Assembly (NCBI GenBank): GCA_013368375.1
Contig: JAACJP010000059.1
Span: 124,001-188,000, forward strand
Direction: 5' to 3'
Length of the DNA stretch: 64,000 nucleotides
DNA from: Tricholomella constricta
Taxonomy: Eukaryota > Basidiomycota > Agaricomycetes > Agaricales > Lyophyllaceae
Part shown: positions 32,851 to 43,508 of the stretch, piece after piece
Position numbering within the stretch: the stretch's first letter is position 1
Layout of the letters: each line of letters opens with the position of its first letter
The notes under the pieces: generated by a model
Told to the model about the DNA's origin: nothing
The model's input: only the letters and a program-made list of their open reading frames with translations
The model's database searches: none
Position numbers and translations under genes: made by a program

Positions 32851-33106
32851 TGCCCAATCCAAAAAAGGTTTGCATTTTGTCTGTGCAATTGCCTTGACAT
32901 TCTGACGATCATTCGAAGACCTCCATAACAGTTAGCTGCAGTCAGAGGGATTTCGAGGAGTATCTAGGAGATCGTTTCAGGTAAATATTTGTGTATCTCT
33001 CCCGCCTACCCTCTCTTCCTCGTCCCTTCTGACTGTAATGCCCGAAATTGTGCCATGTATTTCTCATGTAATCTCTATGCAGATGCAATTTTCTTTATTA
33101 ATTTTA

Positions 33107-33990
33107 GTTCTGAGCGTCGAGTGGCAGGTCCTAAAGCCGTTCTAGCGTTCCCGGTATCGTTTGGATCGTCAAGGGAAAGAAAGATCTTACCCAACGTTCG
33201 CGTCGTACGTGGATGTGGGATGTGGAGAGAACAAGAAAAAAATCGTTCCTGGAACGACTCCCGAGCCCGCAGCAAATTCGGTTCGAGTTTGCGCTTACTG
33301 ACTACCTCTACTGGTAGTCTTTGCTTGTGATGTCCTGATTCTGGCATGAAAGAACCCGTCCGAGTGTAAGGATCTGAGAGCGAAACACCGCACCGTACCC
33401 CGTACCCGCACGAAGGGTATCTCAAACAACTTCTTCAGGGTCCAACCCTCAGGCCTCAGGAGTGGAGGGTTTGGGGTTTTGGAAATAGGGGAGGAGAATG
33501 GCGTGGCGTGGCGTGACTTTCTTCGTTGTTTCGTCCAGTGTGAACTCACCCATGCCTCCATGCTGTGTTGCGTCGTTCCGAATCCCAGCGTCAAGCCACA
33601 ACGACACGAGCGCTCCCAAAGGCGACCTGGTCCTGGCCTTTAGCTCTTAGCTCTTAGCTCTCGACACCGCTAACCCCACGCAAGCGCAAGCGCAGATGCA
33701 CATCCTCCTCGGGGAAGCTTCTTCAGCGCCAGAACGTGACAATTCGGCGCCCCAGGGCTGTTTCGTTCCTCGGATGGAAGAGAGGCCCTTCAGGGAGCGG
33801 TGCGGGATGACAGAAATCGGTGAGGGTGTGTGGAGGGGGTTGGCGTTGCGCGCTCCGGAGCGTCAGACGCGCATGGGCATGGGCATGTTCTTCTTCGTGT
33901 GGGGAAGAGACGAGAATGCGATGAAGCTGTGGCAGTTTGCGGTGGCCTTCCCAAAAATCTGCGCACCCATGGGCTGACAGCCGTAAGAGG
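33107..33990 (+). repeat. Segmental duplicate, block A copy 1
   Basis: Collinear with 35257-36440: GTTCTGAGCGTCGAG, GGATGTGG, GGAGAGAACAAG, GGAGGAGAATGGCGTGGCGTG, AGTGTCAAGCCACA-like tract, CCTGGTCCTG and the TAGCTCTTAGCTCTTAGCTCTC run all occur in the same order. Confidence 0.8.
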
Positions 33991-34449
33991 CCTTCATCGT
34001 GGTGGTTTAAAAACAAAGCTAAGCTGACAGGTTCTACTTCGTTTCCATTGCGGGCGCGCGCCGGGATCAGCAGCGCGAGGAGTGCGGCCCGTCAAAGCTC
34101 ACTGATCAATTCCACGTATATAGATGAAATGGTAACGCAAGCGAAAGACTAGGACTACTGCTGGACACTCGACAATGGGGAGTCGATGAATTGAAGCATA
34201 ACAGCCTCAAGCTTGTTCTGGTTTTGAAGACCGGATACAGGGAGATGTACCCGATTATCCAATATCCACTGGTAGTGGTACTGGATGCCGGCGACGTGAC
34301 AGAGGTTGAGGCCTGACTGGCTGGCGTTTGAACAATCCTGATAGGTGCGACATTTGATGACTATGAGCAGGCGAGATTCGTACACAAGACACAGCGATAA
34401 AGATATGTTTTAGTGTTTTGGTGTAGAATATAGCCATTGACATCAAGAC
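33991..34449. other. Spacer between the duplicated blocks
   Basis: No gene and no clear partner elsewhere in the window. Confidence 0.5.
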
Positions 34450-35250
34450 TAGTAGTCGAGACGCAGCCACCTGCAAGTTTCGAACATGAACTTGAAGCGG
34501 TGACAAGAATTTATAGATATGGCCGGCGTCAGAAGACGCTCACGGCACCGCCAGCTGAGAATGCCAGGACAGCGAGAAAGGGCACCATCAAGACGAAACA
34601 GAGTACCCTGGATTATTATCGGATCCCGAGTCAGTAGCGTTGGCGGACGATGGTGTCCCGCACATGCACATCGAAGCCTGGTTACAGACGTACGGTTGGG
34701 CAAGGTGGGAGATGATGGTACAGTCGAGATGGACGTTGAATAGATTCTAGTAGGGCCTACGTGCCATTTCCGGAACGCAGAATTGATTACTCTCCCTTTT
34801 CAGCGTCAACGAGCTGGCCCTGTCTCAAAGCTGCTGAAGGTCGTCCGTACCCCCCCCTCTTCTATCGCTATCGCGCCGAAAGCGTGTATATCCAAAATAC
34901 TGCGCACGCACGACACCGGGGTCGACCTTTCTTGCGTGGCGCTAGGGGCTTTAGCATGTGCGATACTGCACCGCGTAGTCAAAGCAAAAGCAAAAGCAAA
35001 AGCCAGAAAAAGCAGGCTATCGCGCGTCGTTGCGATGCTGTATCGCTCTCTGCTGGGCATTCAAGACGATGGCGCTGTGCAGGGAAGAGACTATGTCGCA
35101 ATAGGTGAGCGTTCGAAAAAGAAAAGAAAAGAAGAAGCAGAAGAAGAAAGACCGAGAGCGGGCTGAGATGGGAGAGAGAGCCAAAGGTTGTCACAGATGT
35201 GGTCGCCGGATAAGGAGGTGCGACGGCCCCCCTTGGCAATGATGGGATCT
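34450..35250 (+). repeat. Segmental duplicate, block B' copy 2
   Basis: Partner of 27175-27885. Contains a short (AAAGCA)n tract at about 34980-35003. Confidence 0.8.
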
Positions 35251-35256
35251 GGATTC

Positions 35257-36162
35257 AGACGTTCTGAGCGTCGAGCGGCAGGTTCTAAAGTCATTCTAGC
35301 GTTGCTTGCATCGTGCAAACTCTCGTGATAAGCCTGGAATAGACATGGAGAAGAAAAGAAAATCTCCCCAATGCCCGTCGTATTCGTTGGATGTGGATGT
35401 GCGTGTCATCGATGTGGAGAGAACAAGGAAGTTTGTTCGTTCCTGGACGACTCCGCCCGAAGCGAATTCAACTTCGAGTTCGTACTTACCAAAAACGTGG
35501 CCAGTCTAGTAGACGCCCAGCGGCCGCACCCGCCACTAATCACCACACTCCGCAAAGGAACATAGATTTTACTCCTACCCCTATTCCTTGGATGTGATGT
35601 GCTGATTTTGGCTTGAAAGAACGGCCCGTCCGAGTAAGGAGCTAGGAGCGAAGCACCACCGCACCCGGCTCCCGTAGGCTATCTCGAACGACTTCTTCGG
35701 GGTTGAACGTTGAGGGGTTGAGGGTTTGGGGAGGAGAATGGCGTGGCGTGGATGGAGTCGCGGGAAAGGGAGAAAGAAAGTGGTGTGTCGACACTAGGCA
35801 CTTTCTTCGTTGTTCGTCTAGTGCGAGATCACCCATACTTCGTGCTGCGTGCTTCGTTCCCCATCCCAGTGTCAAGCCACAGCCACACAATGACAGTCAC
35901 GCGAGCGCTCCGAAAGGCGTCCTGGTCCTGACCTCTAGCTCTTAGCTCTTAGCTCTCGGATCTCAGATCTCAGCTCTCAACAAACAGCAGATCGCAACTA
36001 CGGCACCGCCAGACCCACGCATGCGCACGCGCACCTCCTCCTCAGGAAAGCCTCTTCCCTCTTCCATAGCAACTTGCAAGTTGCAATTTGTATGCTTCCC
36101 CCCTCCCCTCCTTCGACTCCGACTCCGAGCCACGACAGCCTTCCACCCTCCGCCCGCCACGA

Positions 36163-36194
<32 letters not shown>

Positions 36195-36440
36195 AAGACA
36201 CCGGGCTTTCATGTGCGCGATTCGAATGCCCATGTCCGTGTCCGACGTGTCCAGGACCCCTCGCCCGGGCAGTAGGCAGTGAGTGGGGTGCGTCGCCCAC
36301 CCAGGCCTCGGATGCAAGAAAGGCTCTTTAGGGAACGGCGCGGGATGGCAAGGTCGGTATACGTAAGGGTGTGTGGAGGGGATGGTGTTTGCTTCGGGCT
36401 TCATAGCGTCGGACGCATGGGTTACATTCTTCTTCGTCCG
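35257..36440 (+). repeat. Segmental duplicate, block A' copy 2
   Basis: Partner of 33107-33990. Includes insertions relative to copy 1, one being a (GAC)n run near 36165-36194. Frames in it are short; the many Ser/Pro/Arg translations are products of composition. Confidence 0.8.
36165..36194. repeat. Trinucleotide microsatellite (ACG)n
   Basis: About ten uninterrupted ACG/GAC units. Confidence 0.9.
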
Positions 36441-36959
36441 AGAGGGAGACGGGCATGGGCTTTCCAGGGCTCTATTGCCGAGACGGGGATGTTGAGGCCG
36501 GTGTATAGGGATACCATACAAATGGGGTGTCGATGTGGACGCGGAATTGCGGTTAGATCATGAAGGAGGGCAGATGCGTGCGGGCGCGTTTGGGAGATAC
36601 CATTGATGTTTGCGAAAGTCGTGGCCATGGCTGTTGTTGGAGGTTTTGCTTGGCATTGAATATTGAATATTGAACTTTGGGGGTTGAATCGAGAACTTCG
36701 AGCCGTAACAATATCATGAATGGAACCAACACGACTGCGCCGCATGTGTGCTTATCTGATAAGGAACCGGATGATCGTCCTAATCGGCCACTGGAGTCGA
36801 AAGAAATTATCGCCGGCTCAAAGTTTTTTTTTTTTTTTTCACACAGTAGCTGAAGGCAAGACCACAACTTGCATTGACCGCAATGTACGAGAGTTTGCGC
36901 TACACATTTATTTGCACTCTATAATACTATACAACACTTCGAGGGTAGTAGTATACATC
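36441..36959. other. Intergenic
   Basis: Contains the TTGAATATTGAATATTGAAC run at 36655-36675 and a T tract near 36825-36839. No gene seen. Confidence 0.5.
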
Positions 36960-38619
36960 CTAGTTCTGCGACTTGTGCATGCTATGAGTGGTGTGTAGGC
37001 CGCTTTCCATATCTTTCGTAATCGTTTCGGTCACGACTACAGTCAGCGGAACGTCGACCGTGTGGTTCATCTGCTGGAATGGTGTGAGAGAGCTCGAGAG
37101 CGATGGTTAAACGCAGAATAAGACATACGAATTGGGTTGTGCTGACGGCGTTGTTGCTTCGTGTTTCGTTGTGGCGTATGCTCCTCCTCGCATTCAATCT
37201 AAACCGCCTATCAGACGGATTTCGCGCCATTTTAGAAGCAAACACTTACGACGCGAGTAGAGTGTTGGCGAAGACTATAGAGTGTGGTAAGAAAATCAGC
37301 GCACGGTTATGAGAGTTTGAAACGTTATTTCTGACAGCGAGACGCAGCAACGTAGAAGATCTCCCAGACAACTGATAAGGAGTCACATCAGACGAGGAAA
37401 GACAGTATGAAAAGGTGACACTTACGATTACCCGGCATCGACAAGAACTAGAGTGAATGTCAGTAAAATGTTAGCACGGAGACAGGAGCGAATGACGCAC
37501 GCAAATAGCCATTGTCAAGGCGTAAAGGCTGTAGTTTATCCCGTGAGCTCCAAGACCAGATGATTGTAAAAATTAGCCAAGAACCTTGTGAGTAACCCCG
37601 TGGCTACAAAGGACAGAATCAGTATTTAGGGAGGTGTGAACAGCCGGCAATCCGAGACGTACCAACACACCACATGATGATCCTATCGATCAATCTCGAT
37701 GTTCTATAGTGGTTGATCAGAACCAAGCGGCTTTTCCTAGTTTTCCTGGTTTGACTAACCTCGCAAATCCTGAGCGACGTTTGTGCAGGTCGTAGCAAAG
37801 ACTCATCGCCATCAAAACATCGATGCCGGCACCTGTGTAACTCGCAATGAGAATGGCAAAAGAAAAAAAGGCAGACAGCTTAATGTACCTCCCACCCAAG
37901 CAGCAGTAATGAGCTCTTTGAACTCGACAATATATGTCGCGAGAGACTTCATCGAGAAGGCCGACACTGCAATAAAGGCGGTGACAGTGAAGCGAGAGAC
38001 GACCAAGAACCCCAAAATGCTGCAAATGATGGTCTTGCCAGTAGTTTTCCACAAACGGTGGCAGAAGAAACTCTGTAAAAAAAGTTTTTCAAAATCAACC
38101 AACGCTTTGGACTTGCAGACAGAATACATACTTGGACCAAGACAGCTACACTTGAGCTCAAAAGGATGGTCAACTGGAAGCTTCTCGGCGGCGGGATGTG
38201 CAGAAGATTGGGATTGCCAAAGTTCTGGATCAGGATCCAGAAGATCGAGTGGGCACCGCATAACTCATGTGCACACTCTAACATCCTGATATCACAAGGA
38301 TGAGCGTCAAAGTGTCTTTTTTTGTAGAAAGAAGAGAGCTGCCGACCATATCACCGTGACCTGAGAGAAATTCGTAAACCAGGACAGATATAGTTGGATG
38401 GTACGTGCGCACCAATAACTTTAGGGCTCTAGGGTCGGTTGGGAAGTCACGGAAATACATGTACAACTAGATTTCCATGCCCCCTGATCAGCAAATCGTC
38501 TATCAGATGCGCGAACAGAAGCTTACCTGCACCGACTCCACGCCGAAGAGGAACGTCGCCAACGTGAACCCGATGAGCAGAGGACCCAAGGTCAATTCTG
38601 GGCCTGCTGTGATCGCCAT
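36960..38619 (-). CDS. Multi-pass membrane protein, DUF6534-like, many short introns
   Basis: About ten small exons on the minus strand from ATG 38619 to TAG 36960. Exon 1 (38619-38527) encodes MAITAGPELTLGPLLIGFTL and a TM helix; exon 2 (from 38466) adds YFRDFPTDPRALKLLV; later pieces give ECAHELCGAHSIFW, QNFGNPNLL, SFFCHRLWK, ICSILGFLVVSRF, GAGIDVLMAMSLCYDLHKRRSGF, a TGLLT helix, LLASLNARRSIRH and the Thr-rich tail VPLTVVVTETITKDM. The order (TM helices, FFxxRVW-like step, D..A.SLCYxLHKxRTGF, then TGLLT and SLNARxSLR) is that of the basidiomycete DUF6534 seven-helix proteins, whose function is not established. Inner splice sites in the 3' half are tentative: several exons are under 40 nt. 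Confidence 0.75.
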
Positions 38620-38653
38620 CTTCAAAAAATGGATGGGGGATCCTTTCACCATC

Positions 38654-38662
38654 GCATCTACC
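38654..38662 (-). promoter_or_regulatory. TATA-like box upstream of the DUF6534 gene
   Basis: CTATATATACG on the minus strand about 40 bases before ATG 38619. Confidence 0.45.
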
Positions 38663-39413
38663 TCGTATATATAGGAGAATCAAGGCCCCCGACACCCAGA
38701 AGAAATCATACCTTGTCCCTGACTTTCCACGCCCGGAGATCGCACAGGAGGTGCCATAGCCCCCTCCCCTGAAAAATAGCACAGGTACCATAAGAATCGT
38801 ATACCATGAATGATGAAAGAAAAGCTTGAATGATACGCGGTGATCGCGTGGTCGAGGAAATAGTTTTCTCCCCTCATCGGCAGTCGCTGCCAGCCGTGCC
38901 GACCAGGCAAAAACCTGCAATGGGGTGAGCAATGCCGCATATAAGGAAATGGGGTTAGTCAACTCAGGAGCTTGTGGCGCCTCGATCAGACGTCGGTCAT
39001 CAGATTCATTGACGGCAAGGAACCGGCTTACGCGTGTTGTCACAGTCGCGTGACATGAGCAGCACGGTTTGTGGGCACTGGGACCGCGCTATCGTCCCGC
39101 GAAAGTGTAGCACCTGCTCGCATCGACCTTGCTGCTCTCTCTTCCTCGTCTTTCACCCGTCTTCTCACCGCCAGGGCCCTCCGCCGCTGCCTCTAAGCCC
39201 TGCCCTCGAGCCGCGGATGGAGTCTCGTGCCTAGACGGACTGGCGGAGCTGGGGATGCTGCAAAAGGTGCGCGGCCCACCCAAGCTCGCAAGCTCGGACT
39301 GACATCCTCATCCTCCAGTACCCGGCGCTCGCACCGCCATCAGCCGCCCACACATCCACTTCGCCGCTCATCTCGCCCTCGTTCACACCCACACCCACCC
39401 TCCAGGACATGCA
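38663..39413. other. Intergenic, GC-rich on the right
   Basis: No convincing gene; may contain 5' exons of the doubtful gene at 39414. Confidence 0.4.
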
Positions 39414-39866
39414 CACCTACGCCGATATTTTGCAGCTCCGTTTTCATGCGGAGAAGCGCGCGCCCGCGCGTGTTGTATGGCGGAGGCGGGGGATGTACAG
39501 GATCGACGCGGATCTCATAGTCGAGGCCGTAGTCGTACGTACCCCTCCCCCCACTTCCTTCCCCTTCCTCTTTCCCTCCTCCTGCCCCGACACTGCTGTT
39601 GGATGCGCAGCCTGCGCACAAGGGGAGAGGGCGAGGGCGGCCAGAGTGTATCGGGTCGCTGCGGGGCGGCAGGAACGAGTGCGTGGCGGCGCGGGCGGGG
39701 GAGGTGTGGGTGCGTGTGGGGTCTGTGCGACGGGGTGTAGGTGTGGTTCTCAACGGGGGACGTGCAAGCAGAAAGCGGGGAAAGGGAAGAAAGTGCAAGG
39801 GGACGTGGAAAGAGAGATGGAGGAACCGAGGCGGCTGGGCGTGGAGATACCCGGGGAGGGTGAGGT

Positions 39867-39909
<43 letters not shown>

Positions 39910-40352
39910 GGGACGCTTATGGCTTTTGCTACGGTTTTGTACGGGCGTGTCTTGCGGGTGACGTGATGTGCGCAGTTCAACAAGGAGATTAGTGAGCTGG
40001 AAGCGTTGGTGGAGTCCAAGGTGCGATCAGTGGGGTTGCGCGAAGTACGTACGGCCCTCTTCCTTCTCTCTCTCCCTCCCCCCTTCTCTCTTCCTTTTCT
40101 TCACGAACTGCTATTGAATACTGATACTACACCGCACTGACAGACACCACCTACGGCGCACAGCACAATCACCTCCACGCGCTCGTGCTCGCCCTCGTCG
40201 CGGCGCATTACCTACATACTGCCCGGGAGCATGCGTGGACTGAGCTTGGGCTTGGGGCGTGTGCGTTGCTCGTTTATGGGCTTGGGACGCCTCTCGCTCC
40301 TTCTCTTGTCTTGCTCCGGGGGTGCGGGTGCGAGTGGAGAGGGCGAGGATAA
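39414..40352 (+). CDS. Possible multi-exon gene, hypothetical membrane protein (tentative)
   Basis: Three patches look coding. 39414-39535 encodes MHTYADILQLRFHAEK and runs into a good GTACGTAC donor. About 39974-40045 encodes FNKEISELEALVESKVRSVG up to another GTACGTACG donor. The piece after CTGACAG at 40143 encodes YGAQHNHLHALVLALVAAHYLHTAREH and ends at TAA 40350-40352. The last looks like one or two membrane-proximal helices. The middle part (39600-39960) is very GC-rich and includes a (GGCTCG)n hexamer run at 39867-39907; its frame could not be decided. No family recognised. Confidence 0.3.
39867..39907 (+). repeat. Hexamer tandem repeat (GGGCTC)n
   Basis: Six to seven uninterrupted units. 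Confidence 0.9.
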
Positions 40353-40982
40353 GGGCTGGGAGGGCGTCATATGCATTGCTGTGATTCCGTATTCCGTCCT
40401 TGCTCTGTGTTGTGTAACGCTTGCGTTGACGGTGTTCTGGATCGTGTTCTTGTTCTTCCTCTTGTTCTTGTTCTTGATCTTGTCCTTCTTGCTCTCGAGC
40501 CCGGGTGCCGCGATTGGATGAAATACTGCTCTGGGCTGGCGCCCGCCATGGGTCACCTGCTTGCTCGCAGTGGACGTCGGACCCCCGCCCACACCCTGAG
40601 TAAAATGACTGGAATTCGAGAGAACCATATCATACGACGCCTGGCGTTGTTGTGCGTGTGCATGGTCTGGCTCTCTCCCCTTCCCCCTGCGTGCCGGTGT
40701 TTTCGCGGTTTGGCAGTTTTGGCGGGTTGGCAATGCATTGCGCCCCGCCCCCCCCCCTCTCCTGTGGCTACGAGCTACGGGCGCGCACGCAAGTGAAGAG
40801 CTGAGGGTAGCATATAGCATGTGCAGATGAAACGGGAGACGCGAGTAGCGAGTACGAAGGGCTGTCGATGATAAAACAGGACCCAGATACAAGAGACAGT
40901 CATGAGTCCGATTCTTTCGCAATGTGCACAGAGCGTCCGTAAAATTACAATCTACAATCTACCACAATCTTCAGTGCTCTCT
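40353..40982. other. Intergenic with a long minus-strand frame, not called
   Basis: A 236-codon minus frame spans 40212-40922, but its translation is composition-driven (Lys/Asn and Arg/Pro runs) and overlaps the better plus-strand exon. Confidence 0.4.
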
Positions 40983-41961
40983 CTAACCCGTCACTCTCAG
41001 CTTGAACAAGATAGCACGCCGACGGTCCTCAGCCGTCAACGCATGCGGTAGAGTACCAACATACCCCTCGTAATAAGCCCTGGCTTGAGCGTCAGACAGG
41101 TTGTAGACACTGCGGAGCGACGTGAGGGCAGGAAGGGAGTGCTATTGAATGTTGAACGTTGAACGTTGAGCGGTCATTCACAATAGACATGACGTAGGAC
41201 CATGAAGCAGCGTAGACGTACAGGTTCCTTGGTAGGATCCGCCCCATCCGAAAAAGGTACAATCTCCAGATCTGTTCCCGAGGACGCCAAAAGGAAGTTG
41301 TGTATCTGACAAGCATTAGCGTTTGGATATATATATGCTTGGAATGCAAGTGCAAGGAGTCGAGAAGAAAAAGGGTCTTACGATGGCGTTCGAACGCTGA
41401 ATGGCAGCAAGAGATGTCTTAATAGGAGTGAGCAGCCCTTCCAGGTTCACGGCTTCGTCAGGTTGAACGCTAAACGCTCTGAGAATGCCATCGCTGATCG
41501 CCTCCTCGAGCCATGCAGGTTTACCTGAAACTCATAGCTGAGACAGCAGGCGCGACAGATTCCACGACGTTGTGATTATACACCGCCACGCGCGCCATCT
41601 CTCCATCATCAATCATATCGCGGCCTAATATAAGGATCCGTAAGATTCAGAATGATGCGTCTCGGACTGTTTGTGGGTGATGAATATTGAATATTGAACT
41701 GTTCCGACTCACTGACTGGTTTAGAGCATATGTGGCTGTGGAGCAATGCGGCGCGCGCCACATTTTCTCGCTGGGGGGATCAGAAGGGGCGGCGGGTAGT
41801 ACGAGACCGGTGCCGTCGTTGAGTACGGGGAGAGCGATGCCAGGCATGGTGGTTGGAGTTGCTTTACTTGCGTTCACAGTCACCGGGAACCGGGTGATCC
41901 GGCCCACGTGGCCTTCTTCAACACCGCCGTCTTCAACGACGAGCTCGGCACGATATGGCAC
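40983..41961 (-). CDS. Mug135-like protein (C-terminal domain), 5' end unresolved
   Basis: The 3' exons are well supported: ~41525-41382 (PAWLEEAISDGILRAF, LTPIKTSLAAIQRSNAI), 41305-41222 (IHNFLLASSGTDLEIVPFSD, then GADPTKEP) and 41141-40983 (HSLPALTSLRSVYNLSDAQA, then YYEGYVGTLP and a basic end, TAG). The sequence VPFSDGADPTKEPHSLPALTS matches what I know of the Mug135-like C-terminal domain (Mug135 is a meiotically up-regulated fission yeast protein of unknown function, with many basidiomycete relatives). Upstream, 41961-41690 reads ISAVPYRAELVVED..FPVTVNAS, and about 41640-41530 reads MIDDGEMARVAVYNHNVVES; joining these cleanly was not possible. The partial copy at 59238 keeps a normal-length 59 nt segment where this gene has only 32, so an intron may be damaged here. 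Confidence 0.6.
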
Positions 41962-42110
41962 AGCGGATATTAAGCCGCTTTCGGGTTCTCGTCCGTCGGA
42001 TGCGCGGTCGACCTCCTTGTAACGCCCGCTTTATCCTTCCCCAACGCGCACCTCCGCCTGCCGCGTCGGACCTCCTTGGACTGCTGCCGTTGCAGGTCCA
42101 GGCCACAGGG

Positions 42111-43508
42111 ATGCCCGAGCCTCCTTCCTTGCTCATCGTGGGATCCATTTTATTAGGCCTTCCAGCTGCCCTGTGGGCATACAAGGTTCATTACCACCTC
42201 CTCGACAAATGAACATAGCCATTGACGCGCGGGGGGGGGTTTAGTGTCTCATGATGGTCGTCTTCCAGCGCAAGATCATCTATATGGGTGCGTCTGGTTG
42301 ACTCTTCTGTAGCTGACGCGATTGAATGAAGGAAATGGCCACTGAAGGGTATGCACCGCTGGGCGCACGCAAGGAACGCCTGGAAGACGTTCCTTCTCAG
42401 TACCTCCGAGGGATCGATTGCGAGGAGATAAAGATACATAATACCGACGACGAGGCACATCTTACTGGCCTTGTAGTCCGTCCAAAAGGCCAAAGCGAAC
42501 CTCCAAAAGTCGTCGTGGTATACCTCCAAGGTGCGCGGCCGCATCTCAACGTCAAGGAATGTAACTCACAGCAACAACGGTGACGCTTCTCCAGGCAACG
42601 CAGGCAATCCACTCCACCGTCTTCCCATCTTCCAAAGCCTCCTCTCTGCCCTACGCCCGCCGCCATCAACCGTAATCCATCCCGGGAACACCGAAGCCGC
42701 CGCCGCCGCCGTGATCGCCGTCGCGCCGCGCTCCTACTGGACCTCCACTCCAAAGCGCCCCTCCCAGAAAGGCATCCTCTCCGACTACACCGCCGTGCTC
42801 AAATACACCGCCTCCCGCTTTCCCGACGCGCACATCATCCTCTACGGACACTCCCTCGGAGGCGCCATCGCGCTCTGCCTCCTCTCTCACCTCAAGGACC
42901 ACGCTCCCCACCCACAATCCATCCCTGCCCCTGCCCCCGTCTCCGACAAGGTGAACATGGACACGGACACGACACGCATACGAGGACTCATCCTCGAGAA
43001 CCCCTTCGCCTCCGTCCCCGGCATGCTCGTCGCCCTCTACCCGCAGCGCTGGGTCCCATACCGCCACCTCCAGTCGCTCGTGTGGGATCGGTGGGACGCG
43101 TTACGCGCTGTGCAGGCAGCCTGCGCCTCGCCCCAGCCGTCGCAGATAAAAGGGGAACGAGAAGGGGAGGGGGAGGGGACGGTGCTGACCCGCCTGGCGC
43201 AGAAGATGCTGGTGCTGGTGAGCGAGCACGACGAGGTCGTCCCACGCGAGATGGGCGCGCAACTCGTGCGCGCTGCAGTGCGGGGCAGCATCTCTCGGGA
43301 TGCAGCGGCGGCGCGGGGCAGCCCCTCTCGCAGTGCATCGGCGGCGGGGGCGGGGGTGGCGCGGAAGGAGGGGACGAGGGGGACTCGGTTGGTCGTGATA
43401 CCCGGCGCGCTCCATGAGGACGCGTGGAAAAGGCATGGGTGGGCGGAGGCTGTGCGGGCGTATGTCCGCGGGGTTGTGGAGGAGGAGGAGGGTGGGGAGG
43501 AGCTATGA
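42111..43508 (+). CDS. Alpha/beta hydrolase (Bem46/ABHD13-like) with N-terminal TM helix
   Basis: Exons 42111-42185, 42245-42287, 42348-42530 and 42595-43508 give 404 aa, all in phase. The N-terminus is one TM helix (LLIVGSILLGLPAALWAY), followed by the family hallmark MVVFQRKIIYMGYAPLGAR. Then come the oxyanion loop GNAGNPLHR, the nucleophile elbow GHSLGG, the catalytic Asp in VSEHDEVVP and His in GALHEDAW. This is the serine-hydrolase group with fission yeast Bem46 and animal ABHD13/17, membrane-bound enzymes tied to polarity or depalmitoylation; the substrate here is unknown. The region between Asp and His has a Ser/Arg/Gly insertion (~60 residues) with a duplicated RGS.SR unit. The first intron ends in a G9 run before TTTAG. 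Confidence 0.88.

Larger units (their letters stand above)
27886..33105. mobile_element. Inferred ~5.2 kb insertion between blocks B and A
   Basis: In the second copy of the duplicated region, block B' (34450-35250) is followed within about 10 bases by block A' (from 35257). In the first copy the same two blocks are 5.2 kb apart. The intervening DNA carries the genes at 28273-31182 and 32434-32850 and a small element with inverted repeats. Exact ends, terminal repeats and target-site duplication were not found by eye, so the boundaries are approximate to tens of bases. Confidence 0.6.

Noticed and set aside
40212..40922. 236-codon minus-strand open frame
   Set aside because: Translation is low-complexity and unlike any family; it overlaps the better plus-strand exon near 40143-40352 and arises from base composition.
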